Shown here: positions 51,701 to 61,610 of the stretch, piece by piece
How the letters are laid out: each line of letters opens with the position of its first letter
Numbering within the stretch: the first letter of the stretch is position 1
NCBI RefSeq assembly: GCF_019703515.2
Contig: NC_059356.1
Coordinates: 24,231,197-24,295,196, forward strand
Direction: 5' to 3'
Length of the DNA: 64,000 nt
Source: Myxocyprinus asiaticus
Taxonomy: Eukaryota; Chordata; Actinopteri; Cypriniformes; Catostomidae
Position numbers and translations under genes: made by a program
The notes under the pieces: model-generated
Database searches by the model: none
What the model was told of the DNA's origin: nothing
What the model saw: only the letters and a program-made list of their open reading frames with translations

Positions 51701-54700
51701 CACCAGTTGTTCAGAAAAATGACGTCCTCACAACACTCATAACACAATGTGCGTGCGGCAATGGAAGGCTACAGTAATGTGTGTATATATTAATTTCTGA
51801 TGTAATTTTACACCATACCCTGAAGAGAGGTGATTAGCACAATTAAAAGCTATCTTAAAAATGGCATCATTTTAGACTGATGTATTATGAATTATTCAAT
51901 ACAAATTAATGCACTATATGTTTAGACTAACATGCTATAATCAATATTGTTTAAATAACCATGACACAAGACTGCAAAGTCAAGAGTTTCCGTTTGTTTA
52001 TTAAATCATTCTGACAAATGCATAAGATATGCACATGAAGTGTAGAAAACAGGTGTCATCTATGTCAAACAAGGATGTGTGATTTAAGCTTGTTTCCAAC
52101 CTCACGTTAGTGCTCAAGGTCATCGGTCATCAGAAAAAGATGTAGTGCAATGTAATGAAATGTATGTGATTAAAATGTTTCACGTGAAAAAAATATTTAG
52201 TCAAAATACATGGTTGTTTTTGAATGGCCGTCAATAGGGAACATAAGGGTGAAGGGTGTAGTTCCTGCATCTACCAGCAGGGGCTAACAGGGACCTGCTA
52301 TTTTTATGTGTATTTTCAGGTGTCTGTGTGGGTTACCTGTCTGTTTGTAGGTATGTTTATCGGGCCACAGCACAGAGCAGAGGGAGGTTAGTACGAGCGT
52401 GCCCAGTCTGCGAGCATCTCTGTCTGGGCCGGTGTAGTAGTCAAGAGAGTCAGCCGTCAACACAAACCAGAACCTCCTCTGCCGGAGCCAGCCGTCCTGC
52501 ACCTCCCGCAGGAGCCAGCCTGACAAAACAGCAGAAATCAGAAAAGAAATACATGTTATTATTGTGCTAGACTCTAATATTTAATGTAAAAATGATCATA
52601 ATAAATCTCACAATAATATAATATGAATTATTAAATATTATAATATTTAAATGGGCTGCATTTCAAAAATAAGTGTAATTTGACCCAAAAATGTCTACAG
52701 TGGAGTCCAATTTTAATGCATTATATTTGTGACTTTGTAATTTTATTAACCATTCTTTTATTTCATTCTAACCTTTTACCATTTGGAAAGGAGGCTGTGG
52801 AACACTCCAACCGGAACTAAAAAAAATACTGTTTCTGTTCAGAATGAACTGAAATGAAAAACATTGTTTTTCATCCCTGGTCTGAATAATGCTCAGTTCC
52901 TAGATCGCTCTCTGGGTTATTCCTGATTACTCATCCAATTTTGCTAATAATTAAATGTACTAATAATTGTAATGCAGCTGTCAGTTGTCATTGTGACTTA
53001 CGAAGTAAATGATCAGTTTTACTTGTTCAAAAGACAAGCACCTGGGAAATTTTGTGTCCTGATATTATGAATATTCTATTATATTCACATGCGAATATGC
53101 ATGTTAAACTTGAAGGACCAATGCATAATGTGTAATGTCATTCTTTGAGAGCTAGATAGTGGTGCTCTTGCCATTTCAGACTCATGAGTTCTCATGGAAA
53201 AATACGCAACAGCACAAACCCGCGCGTCCACATCCAGCCGAGAACGCAGCGTACAAAACCACTGCTCGCCCAGCTTAACAGAGGGTTGTAAGGTCACGCT
53301 TGGGATAAAATCTCTCTCAAGACCTCCAAAAAGTTTGTTGTCTATGCACAAGAGTATATCGGTGCCAACAATCAAGAAAAGCTTCATGGGAAAAGTTTTT
53401 TTTTTTTTTGGTAAACCCTCATCAAAAGACCTCTGACACCCAGACCATGTTACCTTTTTTCCACTGCTGCTTGCAGATGCACACCACCTGCTATATTTCC
53501 CTTTGAATATGTATGTGTTTGTGTGTGTGTGACAGTGAGCCAGATAGACTGGGGGAAGACTGTCTTATTTAGCAGCTCTGCCGGTCAGCATGAGACAGAC
53601 TGGCGGAGTATTTGGCCCCCTCTACACTAATATTACTTTGCCCTGCTTATTATTACTCATTACATGTGATTGAGTATTATTACCTCTCCACTGCAACAAA
53701 TATCACACTGTGCTCACATTCACATATTGTGAGATCATACAGGACTCTGAGTAACACACACACACACACACACTAAAAGCTGTGGTCAGCATCTTAAGTG
53801 TTGATTAACTAATATTTGTCTCTCTCAATTGGTGTGCAGAATGTCAGCCAATCAGTGTGTCATATGCATAAATGCATGCATATACTGTAGATATTGTTTA
53901 GCCTTCCATTCCCTGGACATCACACTGTGTTTGCTGTGTATTGAGAGGTAATTATGAGTCAGACTTGAGATTGACTTTAATACTGGTCTACTAATAAATT
54001 TGCCAGAGTTTTATTTAAAAAAAAACTTTAGAATAGACCGATTATCGGTTTGACCGATATTTTATATATATATTTTCTACTTAATCGGTTATTGGCTACT
54101 TAATATCAAATCTACTGATATATGCAATCTCTAATAAAATCTCAGTTTTGATTTTGATAATTATCATAATATCTGTAATTTTTGAAATTATTATTAATAG
54201 TATAAAAATAATAATAATAATAGCAATATAATAATAATAAATTAGAAATAGTTCTAATTTTTCTTGCTGTAGTCAAATGATTCTTTAGTTATCATTGCAT
54301 CACAAAGCATAGATAAAAAAATATATAAATCTGGCTGAATATCAGTTATTAAACACTTGAAAATATAAATAATCGGTTACAGACAATATTGTCAATATTT
54401 TAGAAAAATGTGATTTGTTATATCTTTCAAACTAAAATTAGCACAAATCAGATCTGACTCTGATTCCAAGTGACTAGTATTCAAAAAAGATGCACATTGT
54501 TAACACACAAATGCATGCAAACAAATGCACCAATGCATGCAAACAATTAAATTAGTCACATGCCCAGCATGCCAGACATGAATTGATCTGGAGTTCTTCA
54601 GTAGCTTTCAGTAGACTTTCATCCTCACCTTTCACAAGCACTTCAGGCTCTTCCTCCACCGGCATCTTGCTCTTCTCTGTGATGAGACTTCTCTTCTCCT

Positions 54701-54717
54701 CAGGAACTCCTGACAGA
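23937..54717 (-). CDS. plekhh3: PH, MyTH4 and FERM domain protein H3 (eleven exons; 5' end not found)
   Basis: Eleven exons on the minus strand join in frame to about 701 residues plus a stop; mammalian PLEKHH3 is about 790 aa, so the N-terminal ~90 residues are missing. Order in the partial protein: PH domain at ~30-140 (GWLLREVQDGWLRQRRFWFV, LGTLVLTSLCSV, GYWSLTVYGRKH), MyTH4 at ~150-320 (REEAVRLF, RDELYCQLIKQT, LRYWQLLTCMSCTFLPS), FERM at ~335-690 (ILCTVHYPG, NTFALFEQ, ending EIMQLMNAYFSA). Such proteins are membrane-linked cytoskeletal adaptors; the specific function of H3 is poorly known. The tail-to-tail position next to tubg1 matches the mammalian TUBG1-TUBG2-PLEKHH3 order. No stop or frameshift interrupts the exons despite heavy transposon load in the introns. 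Confidence 0.92.
24077..24104. repeat. GA microsatellite at splice acceptor
   Basis: About 13 GA units on the plus strand, i.e. CT on the coding strand, forming the polypyrimidine tract of the last plekhh3 exon. Confidence 0.9.
24105..27046 (-). other. plekhh3 intron with repeat fragments
   Basis: 24300-24460 resembles the DNA element at 15746. The rest is AT-rich with no recognised exon. Confidence 0.5.
27047..27238 (-). CDS. plekhh3: plekhh3 exon, FERM F3
   Basis: Acceptor TCTTAG before 27238, donor GTAAAA after 27047; 64 codons. Encodes SSTGSFSQKLWLGVAASCVS, LYRQGEAEALEFLPIGQICS, YGVSDSNTFRITAGDRDLLF and ETTK: alternating short beta strands of the PH-like F3 lobe. Confidence 0.9.
27691..28208. 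mobile_element. Fold-back element with AGGGATAGTTCACCC ends
   Basis: Left end TAAAGGGATAGTTCACCCAA and right end TTGGGTGAACTATTTCT are inverse. Inner blocks (GAACACAAATGAAGATTTTTA and its inverse near 28103) also pair. Common non-autonomous DNA element of cyprinids. Its right end is about 20 bp from a plekhh3 splice donor. Further copies at 43505-43770 and 44090-44394. Confidence 0.8.
28228..28659 (-). CDS. plekhh3: plekhh3 exon, FERM F2 with long insert
   Basis: Acceptor TTCTCAG before 28659, donor GTACGT after 28228; 144 codons. Encodes CHEMVVRGQLPAREDDLLSL, AALRLQCLLGDFSALSPYPP, then a Pro/Gly/Arg-rich insert that interrupts F2, and ILERWKALVGYSRSDSMAAY, LTIARQWSGFGCTLYEVDFY. Mammalian PLEKHH3 has an insert at the same place. 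The exon is much richer in GC than its surroundings. Confidence 0.92.
29280..29400 (-). CDS. plekhh3: plekhh3 exon, FERM F1/F2 junction
   Basis: Acceptor TTCCAG before 29400, donor GTAAAA after 29280. Encodes LSANDPDSDSQWRLCFKLYC, LLDTDNISTDSIEYLFLYEQ. The polypyrimidine tract before the acceptor is a CT microsatellite. Confidence 0.9.
29743..30375. mobile_element. Uninterrupted fold-back element
   Basis: AGGAATATTCTGGGTTTA at the left and its inverse AACCCGGAATATTCCT at the right. About 630 bp with long arms meeting near 30060. Reference copy for the interrupted ones at 3064 and 17140. Confidence 0.8.
30378..31523 (-). other. plekhh3 intron with microsatellites
   Basis: ATA repeat near 30452-30485, CA and CAA repeats at 30905-30958, and ACCATGGTAC-type short palindromic sequence at 31250-31400. 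No exon found. Confidence 0.6.
31524..31660 (-). CDS. plekhh3: plekhh3 exon, FERM F1
   Basis: Acceptor GTGCAG before 31660, donor GTAACT after 31524. Encodes VVRKMAECLGLQDSRNTFAL, FEQNSCWEKAIGGSTIIADV and ITRFE plus two bases. Matches the mammalian block NAFALYEQ ... DVLTRFEN. Confidence 0.92.
31787..31994 (-). CDS. plekhh3: plekhh3 exon, MyTH4 end and FERM start
   Basis: Acceptor CGTTAG before 31994 (a second AG seven bases on would break the frame), donor GTACAC after 31787. Encodes VQSLYVDPEVESYASFIAQS, LEKTRGRECVPSWEEIQGLM and GRQEILCTVHYPGPGCCQIP. The ILCTVHYPG segment opens the FERM F1 lobe. Confidence 0.92.
34819..36344 (+). mobile_element. 5'-truncated LINE (CR1/L2-like reverse transcriptase)
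   Basis: Encodes reverse-transcriptase motifs MLFVDYSSAFNTIIPSKL, LSTGAPQCCVLSPLL and FKFADDTIVVGLI (catalytic ADD near 35129), then a stop at 35345-35347 and KARKIMKDLSHP. The part between KKAYSK and RCWTKARK is deleted. The 3' UTR is interrupted by another repeat (35941-36288), and the tail is ACCAATAAAACTTGAAAC. Flanked by TTGTG at both ends (34814-34818, 36345-36349). Inactive. Confidence 0.85.
35941..36288 (+). repeat. Repeat plus TA microsatellite nested in LINE 3' UTR
   Basis: 35941-36210 is the same family as 17507-18048 (TCATTTTTATTTGTATTGCG). It is followed by about 37 TA units (36214-36288), then the LINE 3' UTR resumes with TTTCACTACATGTCGTACTG. Confidence 0.7.
38519..40086 (+). 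mobile_element. Tc1-like transposon, fourth level, inactive
   Basis: 1568 bp with TA at 38517-38518 and 40087-40088. Terminal repeats CAGTGGCATGCAAAAGTTTG and its exact inverse. Transposase pieces: MGSSKQLPSTLKIKIIDAHK, KFANEHLNKPDAFWKQVLQT followed by DEVKI and a stop, KHGGGSIMLWACVD, QQDNDPKHTSK. The third catalytic residue, normally Glu in NPIENLW, is Lys (AAA at 39689-39691). Frameshifts also present. Confidence 0.92.
40293..41065. mobile_element. Fourth-level short hAT element
   Basis: 773 bp bounded by GTCACCAG at 40285-40292 and 41066-41073. Ends TAGTGATGGGA and, inverted, TAGTGATGGGAAGATC. Its right terminal ~55 bp closely match the left end of the second-level element, so they belong to one family. 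No ORF. Confidence 0.85.
42904..43228 (-). CDS. plekhh3: plekhh3 exon, MyTH4 core
   Basis: Acceptor CTGCAG before 43228, donor GTCAGT after 42904. Encodes MANKGYTSVREEAVRLFNCL, QGILQTCLDLRPLRDELYCQ, LIKQTS and LRYWQLLTCMSCTFLPSCSI. The RDELYCQLIKQT and WQLL signatures are typical of MyTH4 domains, which in myosins bind microtubules. Confidence 0.94.
43505..43770. repeat. Fold-back element copy (TTCACCCAAAAA type)
   Basis: Left GGCATAATTGACCCAAAAA, right TTTTTGGGTGAACTGTTC; inner CATCATGTACTCACCCTCAT pairs with ATGAGGGTGAGTAAATGATG. Short copy of the family at 27691. Confidence 0.7.
44090..44394. repeat. Truncated fold-back element copy
   Basis: Right part matches the 27691 family (CATCTGGGATGGCATGAGGG, GGGTAAACTATCCCTTTA) and ends 66 bp from the donor of the 44460 plekhh3 exon; the left end is truncated. 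Confidence 0.65.
44460..44583 (-). CDS. plekhh3: plekhh3 exon, start of MyTH4 region
   Basis: Acceptor GTGTAG before 44583, donor GTAAGT after 44460. Encodes ENKFNPEVVEHIYKHNPILR, YTQSPLYAPLLPFPYGSLHH and T plus one base. NPILR and YAPLLP-PYG are conserved with mammalian PLEKHH3. Confidence 0.9.
45540..48120 (+). mobile_element. CR1/L2-like LINE, degenerate
   Basis: 5' part (GATGGCGCC at about 45559) leads to an endonuclease-type stretch (AIPDSALHMPGFQLFRADRI, LSDHCLVHLLPTYRQKL), then a linker (NNDKPWFTAKLRQLRQAEED), then reverse transcriptase (ITGLNDYRPVALTSVVM, FSLAFNTIIPAILW, STGAPKGCVPSPLLF, SADDTTVIGLI) and a C-terminal part to HPAHYLFKLLP. Several frameshifts and a gap near 47207 break the frame; FADD is changed to SADD. 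Lies in the plekhh3 intron, opposite to that gene. Confidence 0.88.
48596..48714. repeat. TA and CA microsatellites
   Basis: TA repeat at 48596-48624 and CA repeat at about 48662-48714, ending about 60 bp from a plekhh3 exon. Confidence 0.9.
48772..48929 (-). CDS. plekhh3: plekhh3 exon, PH domain second half
   Basis: Acceptor TGACAG before 48929, donor GTGAGA after 48772. Encodes GYWSLTVYGRKHCYRLFTKH, YNEAVHWACAVQKVIDSKAP and VETPTQLLIRDIE. The W in HWACAVQ is the conserved C-terminal helix tryptophan of PH domains, and TPTQLL-RDI is shared with mammalian PLEKHH3. Confidence 0.92.
49000..52336 (-). other. plekhh3 intron, mostly unassigned
   Basis: A hAT-type end (AGGTTGCCGACCCCTGA at 50032-50047) suggests one repeat; no exon or complete element recognised. 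Confidence 0.5.
52337..52519 (-). CDS. plekhh3: plekhh3 exon, PH domain first half
   Basis: Acceptor TGTCAG before 52519, donor GTAACC after 52337. Encodes GWLLREVQDGWLRQRRFWFV, LTADSLDYYTGPDRDARRLG and TLVLTSLCSVLWPDKHTYKQ. The pattern of basic beta strands and the W-x-x-R-x-F core is that of a PH domain. Confidence 0.9.
52520..54628 (-). other. plekhh3 intron, mostly unassigned
   Basis: Contains a repeat-like CGATTATCGGTTTGACCGAT stretch at about 54039-54058, a short CA repeat near 53756 and AT-rich sequence. No exon found. Confidence 0.5.
54629..54717 (-). CDS. plekhh3: plekhh3 exon before PH domain (first recognised)
   Basis: On the minus strand the acceptor TTCAG precedes 54717 and the donor GTGAGG follows 54629. 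It encodes LSGVPEEKRSLITEKSKMPV then EEEPEVLVK plus one base of a Gly codon, corresponding to the stretch leading into the PH domain (mammalian EKG..VVKGWL). An internal Met exists but there is no reason to call it the start; upstream exon(s) are expected. Confidence 0.82.
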
Positions 54718-55380
54718 CTGAACACAACACAGACCGTCAGCAATGTGCATACTGTAACCCAGTAACTACTGTATGCACAAACCTCCCCCAGCACCCTATG
54801 CACACACACACATATACATTCTATACACACCCATTCCCTGAGGGAAGTTGGGGTCAATATAACACTTCTGCTGCTAAAATGGACCCTTAACATAGCCTGA
54901 AACCACTTCATATATGCAGACATTTCACATTTCACACACACAAACAAAACACACACACACCCCTCCACTCTCCACCACCATGGCCAGGCAGGCTGGGCTT
55001 TATCGGTCTGGCAGCCAGGGAAAAGACTGAAAATAAACGTGACTAAGAGACGCCAAGGACACTCGCACGCAAAGAAAGAAATAGGAAGAGAGGAAGAGAT
55101 GAGGAGAAAGAGAGTAGTCTAGGGGCACTAACAACAAAATAACTAAAAAGTGTTACTATGGTAATAGCATGGTACTCTCTCAAGTACCTTACAGCACCAT
55201 CTAAATATCATGGTTCACGAATAAGGTAATTATTCTGTGTCATGGTAAATATGAGTATCATGGTATTACCATTTGAGACCCTTGCTGTACCATTACCATT
55301 GACATTCATTTTGGTGCATATTGTAACTGGCCAGGAACCGTCTATTTACATATGAAAGGGCCGTAGTTTCCCTGAAAGAG

Positions 55381-55430
<50 letters not shown>

Positions 55431-55882
55431 GGCTATTAATAAATTAAAATCATTAACACAAGTTTATTTATATTAATATACTGTATTTTTGCATGCAAAC
55501 AAGGAAAGTACTGATTTTTTCTACATCGAGCACTGATAACATAACATAGTTTTGTAAGAGGTGGTTAAGTGGCAAAGATCAGGGCTGGTAACCAGAAGGA
55601 AGCTGGTTTAATCCGTGCAAGAAACAAACCATTGATTAAACCATGGTTGCAAGCAACTGCAAGCATTTACTAAATGATTACTTATACTGTACATCAGAAC
55701 AAAACAAAACGTGGAATTCTTCTGTATAGCAGCATGTAACAGGCTGGTAAAAGATTAGTCAGGTGACATCATTAGCAGACAAATGATATGTGATGTGAAG
55801 AGGAATACTGAGACCAAAAAACCTTAAACAAGACAGTGACGGATGGATAATTATTCCAATAACACTGGCACTCAGACTGTCT

Positions 55883-55921
<39 letters not shown>

Positions 55922-56640
55922 TTTGAGGCTGTAGCACAGGAACTGAATGTGACAGTTCTTTGTGAATCCAAACAAGACGTTACTGAAGCTCCTGGCATCT
56001 GAAGCCATCATAACTTCATTTAGCCATAATTATCTGTTTAATGAGCTGGACTTGCTAATGTCTCCCTTTAATTAGCCATTTGTAAAGTCAATCAAATTGA
56101 GAGTCTTAAAAAAAATGAATTTGATGTCACGTTACTGTTGTAACCAGGGATCATATGATCACTGATTGGATGAACACAGGCCTGATGTGTGTACAGGAAC
56201 TGATGGGTGAGCAAATGATCTGATCGATCACACCCACACAGATTTGTTTTCTATTATTGTAGGGACATTTCCATTGACATCTTTGGCTTTTATATGGAGC
56301 TACGATATTTTTATCCCTTATCCCTACACTTTAGCCTCATATTTTTGCATTTTTACATTTAAATTAATTAAGACGTTATTTAGTATGTTTATTAAGCACT
56401 TTCCCCACACTGAAAGTGATTTCAGGTTTTACTTGCCTTGTGGGGAAACTTGGTCCCCTTAACGTAGGCCAAAATCTCTCTTAAATATTAAAAAGTACTA
56501 CCATGTTTTATGGACATTGTCGAACACGATTTTGGAAATGTACCCTGGTATTCTTTTAAGTACACTTGGGTACCACATAAATACTATTTACAAGAATGGC
56601 ACATAATGCCGATTATTCAGTACCATGATATATTATATAC
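54718..56640. other. Region upstream of first recognised plekhh3 exon
   Basis: No convincing upstream coding exon. Contains CA repeats (54950s, 55884-55920), a TA repeat (55384-55428) and CATGGTA-type short repeats (55155-55275). Confidence 0.5.

Positions 56641-56642
<2 letters not shown>

Positions 56643-56736
<94 letters not shown>
56643..56736. repeat. TA then CA microsatellite
   Basis: About 29 TA units followed by 18 CA units, ending where a Tc1 element begins. Confidence 0.95.
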
Positions 56737-56738
<2 letters not shown>

Positions 56739-57961
56739 CAACCAGAAGTTTGGAATAATGTACAGATTTTGCTCTTATGGAAAGAAATTGGTACTTTTAT
56801 TCACCAAAGTGGCATTCAACTGATCACAATGTATAGTCAGAATATTAATAATGTGAAAAATTACTATTACAATTTGAAAAAAGAAATGTCAGAACTTCTT
56901 AAAATACTTAAGAGTTCTCATCAAAAAATCCTCCATGTGCAGCAATGACAGCTTTGCAGATCCTTGGCATTCTAGCTGTCAGTTTGTCCAGATACTCAGG
57001 TGACATTTCACCCCACACTTCCTGTAGCACTTGCCATAGATGTGGCTGTCTTGTCGGGCACTTCTCATGCATCTTACAGTCTAGCTGATCCCACAAAAGC
57101 TCAATGGGGTTAAGATCCATAACACTCTTTTCCAATTACAGTATCTGTTTTCCAATGTCCGTGTTTCTTTGCCCACTCTAACCTTTTCTTTTTGTATTTC
57201 TGTTTCAAAAGTGGCTTTTTCTTTGCAATTCTTCTCATAAGGCCTGCACCCCTGAGTCTTCTCTTTACTGTTGTACATGAAACTGGTGTTGAGCGGGTAG
57301 AATTCAATGAAGCTGTCAGCTGAGGACATGTGAAGCGTCTATTTCTCAAACTAGAGACTCTGATGTACTTATCGTCTTGTTTAGTTGTACATCTGGCCTT
57401 CCACATCTCTTTCTGTCCTTGTTAGAGCCAGTTGTCCTTTGTCTTTGAAGACTGTAGGGTACACCTTTGTATGAAATCTTCAGTTTTTTGGCAATTTCAA
57501 GCATTGTACAGCCTTCATACCTCAAAACAACTGATGAGTTTCTTGAGAAAGCTGTTTCTTTTTTGCCATTTTTTACCTAATATTGATCTTAAGGCATGTC
57601 AGTCTATTGCATACTGTGGCAACTCAAAAACAAACACAAAGACAATGTTAAGCTTCACTTAACGAACCGAATAGCTTTCAGCAGTGTTTGATATAATGGC
57701 AAGTGATTTTTCTAGTACCAAATAGCAATTTAGCATGATTACTCAAGGATAATGTGTGGGAGTGATGGCAGCTGGAAATGGGGCCTGTCTAGATTTGATC
57801 AAAAATGACTTTTTTTCAAATAGTGATGGTGCTGTTTTTTACATCAGTAATGTCCTGACTATACTTTGTGATCAGTTGAATGCCACTTTGGTGAATTAAA
57901 GTACCAATTTCCTTCCGAAACAGCAAAATCTGTACATTATTCCAAACTTTTTGCTGCCAGA
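56736..57961 (-). mobile_element. Tc1-like transposon with internal deletion
   Basis: Long terminal repeats: AAGTTTGGAATAATGTACAG at the left and its inverse near 57930-57952, extending more than 90 bp. Minus-strand transposase pieces: STRSTPVSCTTVKRRLRGAG, LMRRIAKKKPLLKQKYKKKR, LEWAKKHGHWK, then directly DLNPIELLWDQLD and the C-terminus. The part with the first two catalytic Asp residues is missing; the junction is near 57117. Inactive but with intact-looking ends. Confidence 0.88.
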
Positions 57962-57996
57962 GTATATATTGGATGGACGGACGGATGGGATACACC

Positions 57997-58390
57997 GATC
58001 AGCCACAACATTAAAGCCACCTTCCTAATATTGTGTAGGTCCCCCTCGTGCCACCAAAACAGCGCCAACCCACATCTCAGAAAAGCATTCTGAAATGATA
58101 TTCTTCTCACCACAATTGTACAGAGTGGTTTATCCGAGTTACCGTAGACTTTGTCAGTTCGAACTAGTCTGGCCATTCACTGTTGACCTCTCTCATCAAC
58201 AAGGCATCAGAATGGTGCCCAAAACAAAAAACATCCAGTGAGCTGCAGTTCTGCGAACGGAAATGCCTTGTTGATGAGAGAGGTCAACAGAGAATGTCTG
58301 TTGCCAGATTGGTTCGAACTGACAAGTATATGGTTACTCAGATAATGGCTCTGTACAATTGTGGTGAGAAGAATAGCATCTCAGAATGAT
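57997..58390. repeat. Hairpin repeat, arms ~130 bp
   Basis: Starts with a repeat also found at 60758-60980 (CGATCAGCCACAACATTAAA). 58077-58207 is inverted at 58263-58388, with a 55-bp loop. Shared blocks include CCTTGTTGATGAGAGAGGTC and GTACAATTGTGGTGAGAAGA. Family not named with confidence. Confidence 0.8.
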
Positions 58391-58845
58391 ATATATATCA
58401 TATATACACTATGTATCATATACATATACATAGTGGTTTTACCAAATAAAACCATCACTGTTTGAAGATAACACCACAATACTTGAAAGGGTATGCTGGC
58501 TTCAGTTGAAGCCATTTTACATTATTTTAAATACTGACATGGCTTCTGTCACTCTGACAGCACCCACTGATGCTGTTTTTTATGGCCTGTCAATCTGGCC
58601 AAAGAGTATGTTGCCTTATCATTGACCTCAGATCTGATATGTGTACATCTGATGTATTTTTGTATTCTTTACATATCTCTAACCATATCAGTGTTCTGTA
58701 CATTTATTTACAGGTCTGTTTACAAGTATGTGTGTGTCATAGAAATGCAGTGGCAGATCCCTGTGGATTTGCATCACTCTCTAATTTAAGTTGAAGCTCA
58801 GATGGAGTCAAAGGTTTACATACATCAGTCATAGACACACAAACA

Positions 58846-58893
<48 letters not shown>

Positions 58894-59611
58894 GAGAGAG
58901 AGGCAGACAACACAAAAAGAGGAAGCCTGTGAGTGCTGGAATCAGCCAGTCAGAACCTGTCAGAACCAGTTTATGGAACAGAGCGGAAAGCCAGTTTCAA
59001 CAATCCGGTTTTGACAAAAAACCTTCCCTATGCCTCAGGCATGAGAATAACCCTCATCCTAATCTAGACTGCATTAACCCACAGATAAAACGAGCTGAGG
59101 TCTCTTTCTCATATAGGCCACTGGAATGGGCCCAGCACACAGACACAGATACAGTACACATGCTCTGCTATATAGAGACTTTAGAGGGCAGTAGGATCTC
59201 TTATGGATATATATGGGGTATAAAAGAGAAGATGAGCTTTATGACTCATGTCTCGGGGCTAGAATGGTTTTTATTATCTGTCTAGACTTTAAGTAAAAAA
59301 AAAAATAAGACTCTAAGGTTGAGAAAAAAACAGGGATTGTGATCTAAAATAATTTATATTATGTTCCTAAATTGAAAAACGGAGCACCAAGCAGTGACTG
59401 ATCCAGTCGAATCACAGTCAGAACGTGCCTCGTTTCACTTTAGAACTTTAAAAAGATATAAAACACTGATTTATTTTCTATTTTCTCTAACTCTCAGTAC
59501 AAGAATACTAATTTCTAACTTTCTAATGATCTGTTAAGAATTATATGATGTGGCAATCTTACTGATGTTTGTAATTAAACTTATAAGGTGTTATCAAGAA
59601 AATCTAGCTTT
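58391..59611. other. Unassigned, CA microsatellite
   Basis: CA repeat at 58844-58887 followed by GA repeats. No exon recognised. Confidence 0.5.
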
Positions 59612-59612
59612 T

Positions 59613-61102
59613 AAAGGGGTCATGTCATGAGGAATCAAATGTTCCTTGATATTTTGACATGTAAGAGACATATAGTCAACTTTTTACTATAAAAACATAC
59701 TGTAAATTTCAGAACTCAAAACTTAATCCCCAATGCAATAAAAGCATTTATTGAAACAAAGCTGCCAAAACGCCACCTCTACATCCTTACATTAGTGATG
59801 TCACAAAGGGTACTTTAACAAGGTTAAGATGGCAAGGAGGAGGCAGGAACCAGACAAACCATCAAAATAATGTTTAATGAAAACATAAAAAGACACAACA
59901 AACACACACACGGCAGCTGCGTGGCTCTCTCTCTCCCGAACTGCCGCATCCGGCTCGGCTTTATCCCTCTCCTCGGCTGATTAGCCCGATTGAGGGCCGG
60001 CCATGCGCACTCACGGCCCGGCCCTGCCCTCCTCCTCATCAAAGGTACTCATTAATTCATGACCGCCTCTACAGCAAAAAAACATCAATGCCTACTTTAC
60101 ATCATTGCACCCTTGGCCTCACCCACTGGGGGTCAGTTCGTAAAGAGAGAGTGAGAGAGCAAGATATAGGTCTACTGCTCTGCCTCTTGTTGTTTTGTAC
60201 ATTAACTGCTCAACAATCAGTTTTTTCACACATCCGTGCTATTTTTAATAATTGGTGTATGTCAGCAGTCACCAATTAGCGGACTGGACCCCGGCTTGGT
60301 TTCATCCGGACCACGATGCATCATGACAACGGTTGTCCCATCTTACCATTTCTACAGTTTAAGTGAGCAACGTGTCATCACTACGGAGCTGTACACACCA
60401 CTCTAATTAATATTTTTTTCTACCACCAAACGTGCTTCATTCCCGCTCCACATGTGTTGCCTCTCTCCCTGCTATAGACATAAGGTGCCGCATACACCCT
60501 GATAAATAGAGTTGCAGGTGCTGTTATTTTAACAACAGTAGTGGAGACACGATGTGCAGCAATATAGATGGATACTAGCATCTTTCGCCTAAACACACTG
60601 CAGAAAACAAGAATGAAGCAAACTGAAACTATCTTCATCTGTCTGATATATGACTCCGGTGGTTCAGCTAAGGCACGTTCGTGACAGGACAAGTTAACGT
60701 GGCGCCTATAAAGTTTTTTCCAGGCAGCCTATTTATACCTACAGCCTATATCTATACATCGATCAGCCACAACATTAAAACCACCTGCCTAATATTGTGT
60801 AGGTCCCCCTCATGCCGCCAAAACAGCGCCAACCCGGATCTCAGAATAGCATTCTGAGATACTATTCTTCTCACCACAATTGTAAAGAGCGGTTATCTAT
60901 CCGAGTTACCATAGACTTTGTCAGTTCGAACCAGTCTGGCCATTTTCTGTTGACCTCTCTCATTAACAAGCCGTTTCCATCCACAGAACTGCTGCTCACT
61001 GGTTGTTTTTTGTTTTTAGCACCATTCAGAGTAAATATTTTAATCTTTTTGTAGAAAAGATCCCTCAGACCCCAACACTTTGGCTGCTCTGCCAAATGTG
61101 AA

Positions 61103-61146
<44 letters not shown>

Positions 61147-61610
61147 GCTTCCATGTAGACAGCATCATTGATTATAATGGGTTCTATTGCTTTTGACACG
61201 ATGCACCTCTTGCGACCGCTGTAGACAGACAGGGTGTGAGTGTTAACAGATGTGCCCTAGGTGAACAGTTTAATATATTCGGATGCAATGTGTTGGATGT
61301 GCGTTATGTGTAAACCCTGAAATGTAGTTTTATAATATTGTGGGGTTGTTCATTCTCTAACGACTGAATTTCAAATATGGCTGTATTTTATGGGCTGCAC
61401 TATATTAGCCAATCAGAACAGTGGGCGTTTACGTTGACGTTTAAAGGAGGAGTTGAGGCCAAAACCGAGCGTTCAAACAGAGGGCCAGAAAGAGGGTGGA
61501 AAATGATAATATACTATTACTAAATTATGACTGTTATGACATTATCGGTGGACCTCAGGGAAGATAATAAAACAATTTAAAAAAAAAAAGAACATTTCAT
61601 GACCCCTTTA
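59613..61610. mobile_element. Fold-back element with TTAA-like ends and nested repeats
   Basis: Left TTTTAAAGGGGTCATGTCATG, right CATTTCATGACCCCTTTAAA (inverse). About 2 kb. Inside are a GC-richer repeat at 59820-60060 and the CGATCAGCCACAACATTAAA repeat at 60758-60980, plus a CA/TA microsatellite at 61103-61146. No transposase. Confidence 0.65.
60758..60980 (+). repeat. Second copy of CGATCAGCC repeat
   Basis: Matches 57997-58200 over about 200 bp, including ATTGTGTAGGTCCCCCTC and CTTTGTCAGTTCGAAC; only one arm is present, then it diverges. Confidence 0.75.

Noticed and set aside
51400..51747. 115-codon minus-strand frame in a plekhh3 intron
   Set aside because: No family recognised, no splice context and no codon bias that sets it apart; likely chance.
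53085..53387. 100-codon minus-strand frame
   Set aside because: Looks like part of an interspersed repeat; no known domain and no link to plekhh3 exons.
59820..60060. GC-rich stretch considered as a promoter or first exon of plekhh3
   Set aside because: It lies inside the 59613-61610 fold-back element, looks like a repeat and has no recognisable N-terminal coding sequence.
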